This document shows positions 6,229 to 12,935 of a DNA stretch of 22,445 nucleotides, piece after piece. Source of the DNA: a virus. Location of the stretch: the IMG/VR virus record IMGVR_UViG_3300021247_000023, positions 267-22,711 of that record; one strand, 5' to 3'. The notes beneath the pieces were generated by a model. That model saw only the letters and a list, made by a program, of their open reading frames with translations. It had not been told where the DNA came from and searched no databases. A program made the position numbers and the translations under genes. Numbering within the stretch: position 1 is the stretch's first letter; each line of letters begins with the position of its first letter.

Positions 6229-7481
6229 TATGGTTTCTTTCTACGAGCAATCTCAGCTTGAATATCAGCCATAGATGGCATACCAACAGGTTTTTCAACA
6301 GGTGCATTAAGTGCTTCTACCAATGGGTTTAGCAATAATGAACCATCTCCACCTAATTGTTGAGAAATGCTTGAATATGGTGCTTTCTGAGCCTCAAGAT
6401 TACGAGCTTTTGCTTCAACAACCTTACCAGCAACAGCAAGTAATCCTGCACGCTCTTGTGGCAACAATTCCTGACCATTCAATGCACGTTGTGCGTAAGC
6501 TTGAATAGATTGAGGAATTGAACGATTACCAAGAATCGTTTTCTTGTCGCCTTCTTGAACAGCACCAGATGGGTCATAAATCTTACCGATTGCGTAAATC
6601 AATGCGCCATCAGCAGCCTTATTACCAGAATTTGCTTCAGCTACAGCAGACTTGGCAGCTTTGAATCGGTCTGCAACTTCCATTGCACCGACATCTTTAA
6701 CTACGCCACGCCAATCTTTAATAACATCAGACTGTGCTTTAGCTACTGCTGTTGGGTCTTTCAAATCTACCGCAACTTTAGGCGCACCTGCTGCTCGTTT
6801 GGCAAGTTCAAAGTCTTGGAATGAGCCTTTATAACCTTGGTCTTGTGCAAATTTGTATTCAGCAATAGCACTAGGTACTGGCTCACGTTTAGGTGCACCA
6901 GCAGCAACAATTTCTGTTTTGCCAGTTAAAGGATTTTCACGAACAAGTGTTCCACCTTCAGCCAATACATGAGTTTTTCCACCCATTGCTTGCTGCAAGT
7001 CAAGAGCATTTTTAAGATATGCCTGACCAGTACCACCCAAAGCAATTAACTCAGGAGCTACTGAAGAAATATCAAATCGAGATGGTTGTGCGGCTACAGC
7101 AGGCGTTTCACCTAAGTAGCGACCATCTTCCTCAACTGGCTTGGCTTCTACGCCAGCAACAGCAGGTTTATAACCACGCATGAACAACTGTTTAGCCATT
7201 TGTTCTTCTTGGCGTTTCTTCAGAAGTTCTTGTAATTGAGTGTTTTGCAGTTGAGTCTGCAATGCTTCGTTCATACCACCTTTATAGGCTTGCTGACCAG
7301 CTTGTAAACCTTGAGCAATAGATGCGCCTGTATTGCCACCTTGGAACAAACGTCCTGCTAGTGCATACAAAGCTTGTGCTTGTGCATCATCTCTACTACG
7401 CTGAATGTCAGCAGGAGACATACCAAGCAGACCCATAGTGTCTGCACCGCCAGTTCCAAAAATGTCTAATAGTCCTGCCAT
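6228..7481 (-). CDS. Putative DNA-ejection (internal virion) protein, 417 aa
   Basis: I chose the ATG at 7481 (MAGLLDIFGTGG), because it lies just after the stop of the upstream gene (TGATATG) and is preceded by GGTGGGA. A longer in-frame ATG at 7550 would overlap the upstream gene by 68 bases and has no ribosome binding site. The protein is Ala/Gln/Gly-rich: a hydrophobic start, a Gln-rich helical section (about residues 30-95, with NEALQTQLQNTQLQELLKK), a middle with a Thr/Gly segment (THVLAEGGTLVRENPLTGKT) and a helical C-terminal domain (about 275-370) with ADGALIYAIGKIYDPSG and KTILGNRSIPQSIQAYAQR. It ends in a basic tail (ARRKKP). I recognise no enzyme. Composition and place between two similar genes point to an internal virion or ejection protein. 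Confidence 0.72.
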   Translation of the reverse strand: MAGLLDIFGTGGADTMGLLGMSPADIQRSRDDAQAQALYALAGRLFQGGNTGASIAQGLQAGQQAYKGGMNEALQTQLQNTQLQELLKKRQEEQMAKQLFMRGYKPAVAGVEAKPVEEDGRYLGETPAVAAQPSRFDISSVAPELIALGGTGQAYLKNALDLQQAMGGKTHVLAEGGTLVRENPLTGKTEIVAAGAPKREPVPSAIAEYKFAQDQGYKGSFQDFELAKRAAGAPKVAVDLKDPTAVAKAQSDVIKDWRGVVKDVGAMEVADRFKAAKSAVAEANSGNKAADGALIYAIGKIYDPSGAVQEGDKKTILGNRSIPQSIQAYAQRALNGQELLPQERAGLLAVAGKVVEAKARNLEAQKAPYSSISQQLGGDGSLLLNPLVEALNAPVEKPVGMPSMADIQAEIARRKKP

Positions 7482-7482
7482 A

Positions 7483-8379
7483 TCAATCCCACCAGTTAGA
7501 GCCAAGAGCGGTTGCTGTATTGTCGATAGTACCCATATTAGAGCCACCATTTAGCCAATTTGCACCACTATTCCACAAGTTACTGATACCAGTAGAACCG
7601 CCCAAATTCTTATACAAACCACCACCAACAGCAGCCAAACCAAGCAAGTTCTGCAATGTAGATGTATCTTGTGTTCCGCTAGTTGTCTGGCTTGCTACAC
7701 GACCTAATGGGTTTCCATAAACCAATGACAGATAGTTTTGCAAGTTCTGCTGTGGTTGGTTTTGCAAGAAGTTAAACTTTTGAATATCAGCTTGCTGTTG
7801 TGCGCCTGTGTAGCCTTCACGAGCCTGACCAGCTTGCAACATAGCTTGAATATCTTGGTAGTCAGCACCAGCCATTTGAGGCGCAGCCATCGTAGCGGCT
7901 TGTTGACGCTGACGCTCTGCCTCATAATTCTGATAAGCCAACTGTCCAGCAGTATTAGCCAATTGCTGACCAAATGCGCCAGTTGCTCGGTCTTGCAATG
8001 AACCCATTGCACCAGAACCATAACGACCAGCCAAACTAGCTTTAGAGCCAATGTCACCTAGTGTTTGCTTAAACTGCATTTCAGCAGCCTTGGCAGCAGG
8101 AGCAAATGCACCTTGGAAGAATGGATTTCCACCCAAGAAACCACCAGAAACTGTGTTCTGCAACTGATTTTGTGCAGACTGAAGCAAAGGATTACCTAGA
8201 GAAGCACGAGCCTCTAAAGCTTGTAATCCTGTTTGAGTGGTAGTTGATGGGGCAACAAAAGTAGGGCCACCATAATACTGAGGGCCACCGCCTTGGTAAA
8301 GTTCTTGAGCTTGTTGCAATCCATACCCAAGATAGGGCTGAATTGTTGGGTCAATTTGAGATGTGGTAGTAGTCGCCAT
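7483..8379 (-). CDS. Putative internal virion / ejection protein, 298 aa
   Basis: The 298-aa product is rich in Gln, Ala and Gly. It begins MATTTTSQIDPTIQPYLGY, has a long Gln/Ala helical core (about residues 60-215, including KASLAGRYGSGAMGSLQDRA and the run AYQNYEAERQRQQAATMAAP) and ends with a Gly/Asn/Trp-rich section (GLYKNLGGSTGISNLWNSG, end SNWWD). This composition is common for the first of three injected proteins in P22-like and aquatic podoviruses, but there is no decisive motif. It has a strong ribosome binding site (AAGGAG, 7 bases before the ATG) in a 73-base leader, the largest gap in this part of the operon. That suggests separately tuned translation of the ejection-protein set. 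Confidence 0.72.
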   Translation of the reverse strand: MATTTTSQIDPTIQPYLGYGLQQAQELYQGGGPQYYGGPTFVAPSTTTQTGLQALEARASLGNPLLQSAQNQLQNTVSGGFLGGNPFFQGAFAPAAKAAEMQFKQTLGDIGSKASLAGRYGSGAMGSLQDRATGAFGQQLANTAGQLAYQNYEAERQRQQAATMAAPQMAGADYQDIQAMLQAGQAREGYTGAQQQADIQKFNFLQNQPQQNLQNYLSLVYGNPLGRVASQTTSGTQDTSTLQNLLGLAAVGGGLYKNLGGSTGISNLWNSGANWLNGGSNMGTIDNTATALGSNWWD

Positions 8380-8452
8380 GTTTTACTCCTTGAGTTTCGG
8401 ATTCCATAGCGGGTCATCCACGGAATCCATTTTAATCAAATTTTGTTAAAAA
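8380..8452 (-). promoter_or_regulatory. 73-base leader with inverted repeat and possible 15-codon leader ORF
   Basis: This spacer precedes the first ejection-protein gene. It has a 7-bp inverted repeat (GGATTCC at 8399-8405, GGAATCC at 8422-8428, 16-base loop) and an A/T-rich part (8430-8452). A mini-frame from the ATG at 8430 (MDSVDDPLWNPKLKE) ends with GAG TAA at 8383, exactly where the ribosome binding site AAGGAG of the next gene lies. The same sequence GGAGTAAAACATGGC also starts the fibre gene at 4323, where TAA is the stop of the preceding gene. Translational coupling by a leader peptide is therefore conceivable. A TTGATT-like promoter element can be drawn on the minus strand, but no convincing -10 box goes with it. 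Confidence 0.35.
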
Positions 8453-9226
8453 TCAACCTATAACAGCATATTTATATGTTTTTCCAGCAGTTGTATTGGC
8501 TAGATGTGTGATTGTTGCTGTTCCTTGCCCCTGTGAGCTTACATACATTTCTGGAAGTGGTGAAACCAATGTAAATGTAATCACACTAGATGGAATTGAT
8601 GGTCTTGTAAATGGGCTTGTTGATGCTGTATATCTCTCAAGATAAACCTGAGTAGATGTTGTAGCGGCAATAAGTTCAACATAGTCACCAGCAGATACAT
8701 CTATAAAGAAATTAGCAACAGCAATCAAATAACCATCAGTACCACCATGACTATTGACAACAGCATATTTGCTTCCAGTTCCTGTAATGTCAGTACCATT
8801 TTTTCTTAACCAAATAGTTACTTCATGGATTTGAGTATCCATATTGGCAAACTGTAAGCTAAATTGAATGTTATATGTACCTGCGTTAGTAATCGTTACT
8901 TTATTAGAAGCAAGACTAAATCCATAAGCAGAATCAGTTGTGTTAAATGCAACTACTGTAGGCGTATTAGCCGTTGCAAATGTCTGGTCAGCATCATTCT
9001 GAAAAGCACCACGAGGAACAATAGACCTTGATGCCTCAAACGTACTAGGCGCAAACAAAATAACGCTGTCTGGGCCTATTCTGCGGTCTGTAATGGTTGT
9101 GGTTGTTGCGCCACCAGTAGCAAGCGTTACTGAGCCTGTGTTATTTGTCTTTCCATCCATGATGCCACGGACAACCTCGGCTACTGCCCTCTGGTCACCA
9201 CCAAATGCAGGAAGACTTCTAAACAT
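8453..9226 (-). CDS. Tail or decoration protein with nested C1q-like jelly-roll domain
   Basis: The ATG at 9226 (MFRSLPAFGGDQRAVAE) overlaps the previous stop by 1 base (TGATG) and has AAGGAG 7 bases upstream, so I prefer it to the TTG one codon earlier; length 257 aa. The N-terminal part (about 14-62) holds VAEVVRGIMDGK and a beta segment with TTITDRRIGPDSVILFAPST. The C-terminal 30 residues (SSQGQGTATITHLANTTAGK, then TYKYAVIG) look like the second half of the same small phage domain. Between them (about 73-221) sits a C1q/TNF-like jelly roll: YGFSLASNKVTITNAGTYNI, TIWLRKNGTDI, NFFIDVSAGDYVELIA. This suggests a receptor-binding or surface-decoration role. The domain calls are from pattern memory. 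Confidence 0.78.
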   Translation of the reverse strand: MFRSLPAFGGDQRAVAEVVRGIMDGKTNNTGSVTLATGGATTTTITDRRIGPDSVILFAPSTFEASRSIVPRGAFQNDADQTFATANTPTVVAFNTTDSAYGFSLASNKVTITNAGTYNIQFSLQFANMDTQIHEVTIWLRKNGTDITGTGSKYAVVNSHGGTDGYLIAVANFFIDVSAGDYVELIAATTSTQVYLERYTASTSPFTRPSIPSSVITFTLVSPLPEMYVSSQGQGTATITHLANTTAGKTYKYAVIG

Positions 9227-10668
9227 CAACGAACTCCTTGAGGCGTTACGTCAACATCTACAGAAATGGCATTTTTCCAACTAGAACCTGTCGGAGTGAT
9301 TTTCAGTCGGTGATAACGTCCTGCACTTCTCAATGGAACACGATTTTCTGAACTTGCAGCTACAGCAGTATTAAAAGTTACACCTTGGTCTAGCAATGTA
9401 CGAGATGCAATCGCAACAGTTGCAGAACCATTGTCAACAATAGGTCTAGCCAAAGTCACAACAGAGTTAGCACCAATGTCTAAATCTCCAGTTGCAATTA
9501 CACCTGTTTGATTAGCACCTGTGTAAGTCATTACCCTGTCGCCTAGCGTACCACCCAAGAAGTACTTGCCACCAACATACAAACGTGAATCTAATGATGT
9601 AGTCAAAGCATCAATAGAGCCTGAAATACTGTCCAATTGCTCAAGTGTTACAGATGATGTGGAAGCTTCTGATAAGTAATCAGTACCAGCATCGCCATAA
9701 GTCCACTTCTGTGTTTTGAAGTTGTAAATCAAGACATTACGATTTCCATAAATAGTCTTGTAATTCCAAATCACAAGTTTACGGATTGGGTCAACAGCAG
9801 CAGACATTGTGCCGTAATCAGAGTCGGAGGCATTGTCGATAAAGTATCGGTCAATCTTTTCTGCACCAATAGGTGTGATATTTTGTCCATCACACATATA
9901 GAAACCATCATCTGACAGGAAGAATGTAATACCTTGGTACTGAGCAATTGAGCCAGATACCATACATCCCTTACCACGAGAGATATTGTCAAACTGGAAA
10001 ATGAATGGAGTTCCAACATAGCTCATGCGATGAATAGCACGCTCTAAGAACACCAATCCAAACTCACCTCCACGGATGCCTACAATCTGTCCACCATCAG
10101 GAATGTCCTGATAATCAGATTGAGTGTTTACGTCCTCAGTCCAGTCTGTTTCATCGTTAATAGCTGACCAGCGAACACGATATTGCTTTTGTTCAGCAGA
10201 CTCGTATGTATTGGCAACAACTACAAAATCACGAACAACAGTAATGTATTTAGCTACAGGTGCAGTTGTAGATAAATCAGCAAATGATGTAGATGTTCCT
10301 AAAGTCCAAGACTGTAACTTTTGTGAATTATTAGTTGAAATAATGGTAGAGCCAAACTGCGTAAAACGAACCTTGTCGTTAGTTCCAGTTGTCATTCCTG
10401 ACTTAACTTGCGTAATAGCACCAACACCACTTACTGTGTAAATCTTGGTTGAACCAGCAGCAAATAGTGCTGTATCTCCATTTGGTTGTTTGGCAGCATA
10501 TAGAGTGGTTAAGTCCTCAGATGCAGAGGATGTAGAAAATGTCACAGGCGATGGAAATGGGCCATACCCAATAGCCTGAGATACAACATTCTTAGCGTCA
10601 GTTAAAGCACCTGAAACGCTAGGTTGGTCAGGCATCCACTCACCAAATGTTAGTTTTGTCGTAGCCAT
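9226..10668 (-). CDS. Putative tail hub / packaged-DNA stabilisation protein (P22 gp10-like)
   Basis: The 480-aa protein is almost all beta: repeated short segments such as LYAAKQPNGDTALFAAGSTK, RFTQFGSTIISTNNSQKLQS, ITVVRDFVVVANT, GLVFLERAIHRMSYVG, ITFFLSDDGFYMCDG and VLIYNFKTQKWTYGD alternate with turns, as in a beta-propeller. The motif VRWSAINDETDWT is a hallmark of a broad family of podovirus tail proteins that includes the P22 gp10-type packaged-DNA stabilisation (nozzle) proteins. The C-terminal part (about 380-480) looks like a separate beta domain. It overlaps the repeat-protein gene upstream by 19 bases and has a good AAGGAAG ribosome binding site. Its place after the adaptor matches the P22 order. 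The exact tail ring it forms is inferred. Confidence 0.78.
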   Translation of the reverse strand: MATTKLTFGEWMPDQPSVSGALTDAKNVVSQAIGYGPFPSPVTFSTSSASEDLTTLYAAKQPNGDTALFAAGSTKIYTVSGVGAITQVKSGMTTGTNDKVRFTQFGSTIISTNNSQKLQSWTLGTSTSFADLSTTAPVAKYITVVRDFVVVANTYESAEQKQYRVRWSAINDETDWTEDVNTQSDYQDIPDGGQIVGIRGGEFGLVFLERAIHRMSYVGTPFIFQFDNISRGKGCMVSGSIAQYQGITFFLSDDGFYMCDGQNITPIGAEKIDRYFIDNASDSDYGTMSAAVDPIRKLVIWNYKTIYGNRNVLIYNFKTQKWTYGDAGTDYLSEASTSSVTLEQLDSISGSIDALTTSLDSRLYVGGKYFLGGTLGDRVMTYTGANQTGVIATGDLDIGANSVVTLARPIVDNGSATVAIASRTLLDQGVTFNTAVAASSENRVPLRSAGRYHRLKITPTGSSWKNAISVDVDVTPQGVR

Positions 10669-11540
10669 GTGTTACTTCCTTGCGCCTGAATTGTCCAATC
10701 GTTGTCATTAGCAGCAACTGGTGTCCATGTATTTGAATCTCTTGAAACTACAGTCCAAGTATTAGAGTCTCTGCTTACTGGTGTCCATGTGTTGTCATCA
10801 ACGACAACAGGTGTCCAATTGTCACCAAGGATAACGCCATTCGCAGTAATCGTAGCAATTGCAGTAATCGCAATTACATTTCCATATGTCGCATTGGCTT
10901 GTGCTGTTACATCAGCCGTAGCCTCAATACTAGCTACCGCATCTCTAACTTTAATTGCTTCAGCCGTAACAGTTGCTGTAGCGTCAACACTAGCAGAAGC
11001 ATTTTGCTCACGGATAGCAGATGCAGTTACTGTTGCATTACCAGTAACACTAGCAGCACCTTCAGCAACCAAGCCACCATTTGCAACAACATCTGCTGTG
11101 CAAGTAATAGATGCAACACCATCCTTGATGATTCCACCATTAGCAGTTACATCAGCACTAGCAGTAACACTACCACTTGCAAACTGAACCCTAATAGCAT
11201 CAGCAGTAACAATCGCTACTGCATCAATTCCTACTGAAGCATTTTGTACACGAATACCTGTACAAGTTGCACTTGCAGAACAATCTATGCTTGCACTAGC
11301 ATATTGGACACGAGTTCCATCTGCCGTTACTGTCGCTGCTCCATTTACTGCCCCAGAACCATACTGAACCCTAGTTGCATCGGCTGTAACGCTTGCAGAA
11401 GCAGTCACAGACCCATAAGCATCCCATAGGGTTACTGATGTTTCGTAAAGTGGACTATCGAGTGTGAGTGTTAAGTCATCAATGCTTGACTTTAATTGGT
11501 CAAGCGAATCAATAGTCCATGGAGGCAGTAAATCAGCCAT
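10650..11540 (-). CDS. Two-part repeat protein: ten 20-residue beta repeats then six Trp 10-residue repeats
   Basis: The 296-aa protein has a short helical head (MADLLPPWTIDSLDQLKSSI), then about ten units of exactly 20 residues (44-240) on the pattern S-V-x-x-x-A-x-V-T-A-x-A-x-R-V-Q-x-A-S-A. Six units of exactly 10 residues follow, with Trp at 242, 252, 262, 272, 282 and 292 (consensus SNTWTPVSRD). The first block should fold as a regular beta-solenoid; the second looks like a stack of Trp-anchored turns. No signal peptide or catalytic motif is seen. Located between a small structural protein and the tail hub, it is probably a virion spike, fibre or adhesive appendage. It starts 1 base after the previous stop with a weak ribosome binding site (GTGAG). 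Function is unassigned. Confidence 0.85.
   Translation of the reverse strand: MADLLPPWTIDSLDQLKSSIDDLTLTLDSPLYETSVTLWDAYGSVTASASVTADATRVQYGSGAVNGAATVTADGTRVQYASASIDCSASATCTGIRVQNASVGIDAVAIVTADAIRVQFASGSVTASADVTANGGIIKDGVASITCTADVVANGGLVAEGAASVTGNATVTASAIREQNASASVDATATVTAEAIKVRDAVASIEATADVTAQANATYGNVIAITAIATITANGVILGDNWTPVVVDDNTWTPVSRDSNTWTVVSRDSNTWTPVAANDNDWTIQAQGSNTWLRQN
10653..10820 (-). repeat. 30-bp coding tandem repeat, tryptophan-anchored, about 6 units
   Basis: The last 56 codons of the repeat protein form units of exactly 30 bp, each with an (A/N)-x-W core: NWTPVVVDD, NTWTPVSRDS, NTWTVVSRDS, NTWTPVAAND, NDWTIQAQGS, NTWLRQN. At DNA level the middle units are very close to identical (repeated GTGTCCA and GAATCTC-type words on the plus strand), so these duplications are younger than those of the 60-bp array before them and could change copy number by slippage or recombination. 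Confidence 0.85.
10821..11411 (-). repeat. 60-bp coding tandem repeat, about 10 diverged units
   Basis: The DNA encoding residues 44-240 of the repeat protein is a tandem array with a 60-bp period. Units begin at residues 44, 64, 84, 104, 124, 144, 164, 184, 204 and 224. They share GTRVQYAS-like and VTASADVTA-like segments but have diverged at most positions, so protein periodicity is kept without recent DNA duplication, except for closer pairs such as units 1-2 and 5-6. No insertion or deletion disturbs the period. Confidence 0.85.
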
Positions 11541-11541
11541 C

Positions 11542-11928
11542 TCACGCCAAAGTAACGCTCAATGAACCAGCAGCAATGCGGAACACATCGCCTGTAGCAA
11601 TTGTTTTAGAAGCGTCTAGTGGTGTGTGATACAACAAATTTCCACCTGTCAAAGCATCACGAATACCGACATAGGCAACAGTTCCCCAAGAGCCACCAGC
11701 TTGAGGAAATTCAATAGCTGCGGAATTGGTAGAAGCACCATTGCTAGGCGCACCAAAAGTAACTGACTGACGAGCATAGCTAGTGCCAGATACTTCAGTA
11801 CCTGTATCAGCATCTGTAGGGTCAGACGTATAAAGTGCCAGATACACAGTTGTTGGTGCTGTGTATGTTGTTGCTCGCAATGTGCCGTTAATCAGCGCAT
11901 TTTCGAGATAGTTACTCATTTCTGCCAT
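11542..11928 (-). CDS. Small beta-rich phage structural protein
   Basis: The 128-aa protein has a short helical start (SNYLENALINGTLRATTY) and then a pattern I know from small tailed-phage structural proteins: TTVYLALYTSDPT, GTEVSGTSYARQSVTFGAPS, EFPQAGGSWGTVAYVGIRDA, GGNLLYHTPLDASKTI and a final GDVFRIAAGSLSVTL. In databases such proteins are often called putative tail fibre or capsid-associated protein; the exact role is unclear. All of it looks like a compact beta sandwich without a signal. An AAGGTG ribosome binding site precedes the ATG at 11928; a second ATG three codons later is also possible. It lies 4 bases after the adaptor gene, so it is made together with head-tail joining proteins and may decorate the tail or adaptor ring. 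Confidence 0.8.
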   Translation of the reverse strand: MAEMSNYLENALINGTLRATTYTAPTTVYLALYTSDPTDADTGTEVSGTSYARQSVTFGAPSNGASTNSAAIEFPQAGGSWGTVAYVGIRDALTGGNLLYHTPLDASKTIATGDVFRIAAGSLSVTLA

Positions 11929-11932
11929 AGTT

Positions 11933-12553
11933 TCACCTTGGAGTTAGTTTCATTGCTAAAGGAACGCCAGAATACTGACCTTCTTCGTCAGACTTGGCAA
12001 GAGATGCAATTGCTCTGTCGTACATAGTTCCCCATGTATTGATTCGTGCGTCATTCATAAGATAAGGCTCGGCCTCAATCAAAGACGCATAGAGCAAAGC
12101 ATCGGGTGCAGTTGTCAGGAATACATTGGTTGTATTGCTAGACGATAAATATGCAGGTGCAGCAAAGTACAACAGTTTTACTGTGTACACAGCATCTGGT
12201 ACTGGCGACATTTGGAAGTCGTTTGCAAGAATAGTGTATGACTTTGGAACACCAACTTCAGATGCTCTTGGGTCATTAGACAATGACGATGGGCTTGAAT
12301 AGCTTAGTGGTGTCAAAGGATTAGTCACCACCACAAAGTCACGCACTTGCAAAAAGTCACTAGGTAGCTCAACAGTAGAGTCATTGGCTACTGTTGCTGT
12401 TGTTACTGACTTCAACATCTGGCGAATACGCAACTCTCTACGGAGGCGATTCTCAGCAAATGTAATAAAGTCTGGGATTTGTGAAGTCAAGTCAGACCTA
12501 GCCAAATAATTGGCTATTGAAGTCTGCAAGTCTGAATAGGTTGAGAGGCTCAT
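11933..12553 (-). CDS. Head-tail adaptor protein, SU10 type
   Basis: The 206-aa protein starts with a helix pair (TYSDLQTSIANYLARSDLTS and IPDFITFAENRLRRELRIRQ), then a beta region (ELPSDFLQVRDFVVV, and PKSYTILANDFQMSPVPDAVYTV split by a loop) and a C-terminal helical part (APDALLYASLIEAEPYLMND, then TWGTMYDRAIASLAKSDEEG). This is the typical order of the SU10-type adaptor family, which binds under the portal and links it to the tail nozzle. Presence of an SU10-like capsid protein two genes upstream supports the call. It overlaps the stop of the 101-aa gene by 4 bases. No unusual feature is seen. Confidence 0.85.
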   Translation of the reverse strand: MSLSTYSDLQTSIANYLARSDLTSQIPDFITFAENRLRRELRIRQMLKSVTTATVANDSTVELPSDFLQVRDFVVVTNPLTPLSYSSPSSLSNDPRASEVGVPKSYTILANDFQMSPVPDAVYTVKLLYFAAPAYLSSSNTTNVFLTTAPDALLYASLIEAEPYLMNDARINTWGTMYDRAIASLAKSDEEGQYSGVPLAMKLTPR

Positions 12554-12855
12554 ACCACTCCTGTTCGAGTTCTAAAAACTCGGTTATCACGCTCATTTAA
12601 CCATGCTCTAAATCGCTTTTCATCAAGAACAGCGAAACCACGCATAATTCCTTGTTTATTTAGTTCATCAATAACTGTTAATGGAATTGATGCAACCTTA
12701 TTCCCAAACAATTCGTCTGACCATTTTGCTCGCTCGTCATAAGAGTTGTACTCTTTTTTATTCTGCTCAATGATGTCAGAAATATCTTGGCGAGTCTCAA
12801 TAATGATGCCACCATCACCATCGGCATGAACAGCAGTTTGTCTAAAGTTTTGCAT
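12550..12855 (-). CDS. Conserved small phage protein between capsid and adaptor genes
   Basis: The 101-aa protein runs: a beta start (RQTAVHADGDGGIIIETRQD), an acidic helix (ISDIIEQNKKEYNSYDERAK), and a C-terminal part with SIPLTVIDELNKQGIMRGF and the motif RFRAWLNERDNRVFRTRTGVV, which ends the protein. The last motif (W-L-N-x-x-D-N-R-x-F-R-T-R-x-G) is strongly reminiscent of a small protein found between the capsid and adaptor genes of many aquatic podoviruses, with no assigned function. It is probably a head-completion or assembly factor by position only. It is the first gene after the capsid terminator, and there is no strong ribosome binding site (a GAG 6 bases before the ATG). Confidence 0.8.
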   Translation of the reverse strand: MQNFRQTAVHADGDGGIIIETRQDISDIIEQNKKEYNSYDERAKWSDELFGNKVASIPLTVIDELNKQGIMRGFAVLDEKRFRAWLNERDNRVFRTRTGVV

Positions 12856-12880
12856 AACTCAATTCTATCAGTTTGACTAG

Positions 12881-12917
12881 AAAAGAAAATGCCCCAGAGG
12901 TTTAATTCTGAGGCATT
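12881..12917 (-). terminator. Intrinsic terminator after the major capsid gene
   Basis: On the minus strand a stem of 11 pairs (AATGCCTCAGA / TCTGGGGCATT, one G-U pair) closes an 8-base loop and is followed by TTTTC and TTTT. It begins 19 bases after the capsid stop codon. The position suggests that most transcripts end after the capsid gene, with partial readthrough to the tail genes. That would give the large excess of coat over tail protein that tailed phages need. Confidence 0.85.
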
Positions 12918-12935
12918 TTTATAGGCTACACCAGA

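Noticed and set aside
7482-7550. Longer start (ATG at 7550) for the 417-aa ejection protein
   Set aside because: It would overlap the upstream gene by 68 bases and lacks a ribosome binding site, while the ATG at 7481 follows the upstream stop directly.
7704-8057. Minus-strand 117-codon frame inside the 298-aa gene
   Set aside because: It is an out-of-phase shadow, Leu/Cys/Trp-rich as a result of the Gln/Ala codons of the real frame.
10702-11187. Plus-strand open frame of 161 codons opposite the repeat protein
   Set aside because: It is antisense to the 20-residue repeat array; its length follows from the low-stop repeats, and it has no ribosome binding site or neighbours on the plus strand.
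10653-11411. CRISPR array as explanation of the periodic DNA
   Set aside because: The periods of 60 and 30 bp are in frame and contiguous with no unique spacers; the periodicity is that of the encoded protein.
12856-12880. Promoter between capsid terminator and 101-aa gene
   Set aside because: A TAGAAT-like box is present on the minus strand, but no matching -35 element at normal distance was found, so I do not call it.
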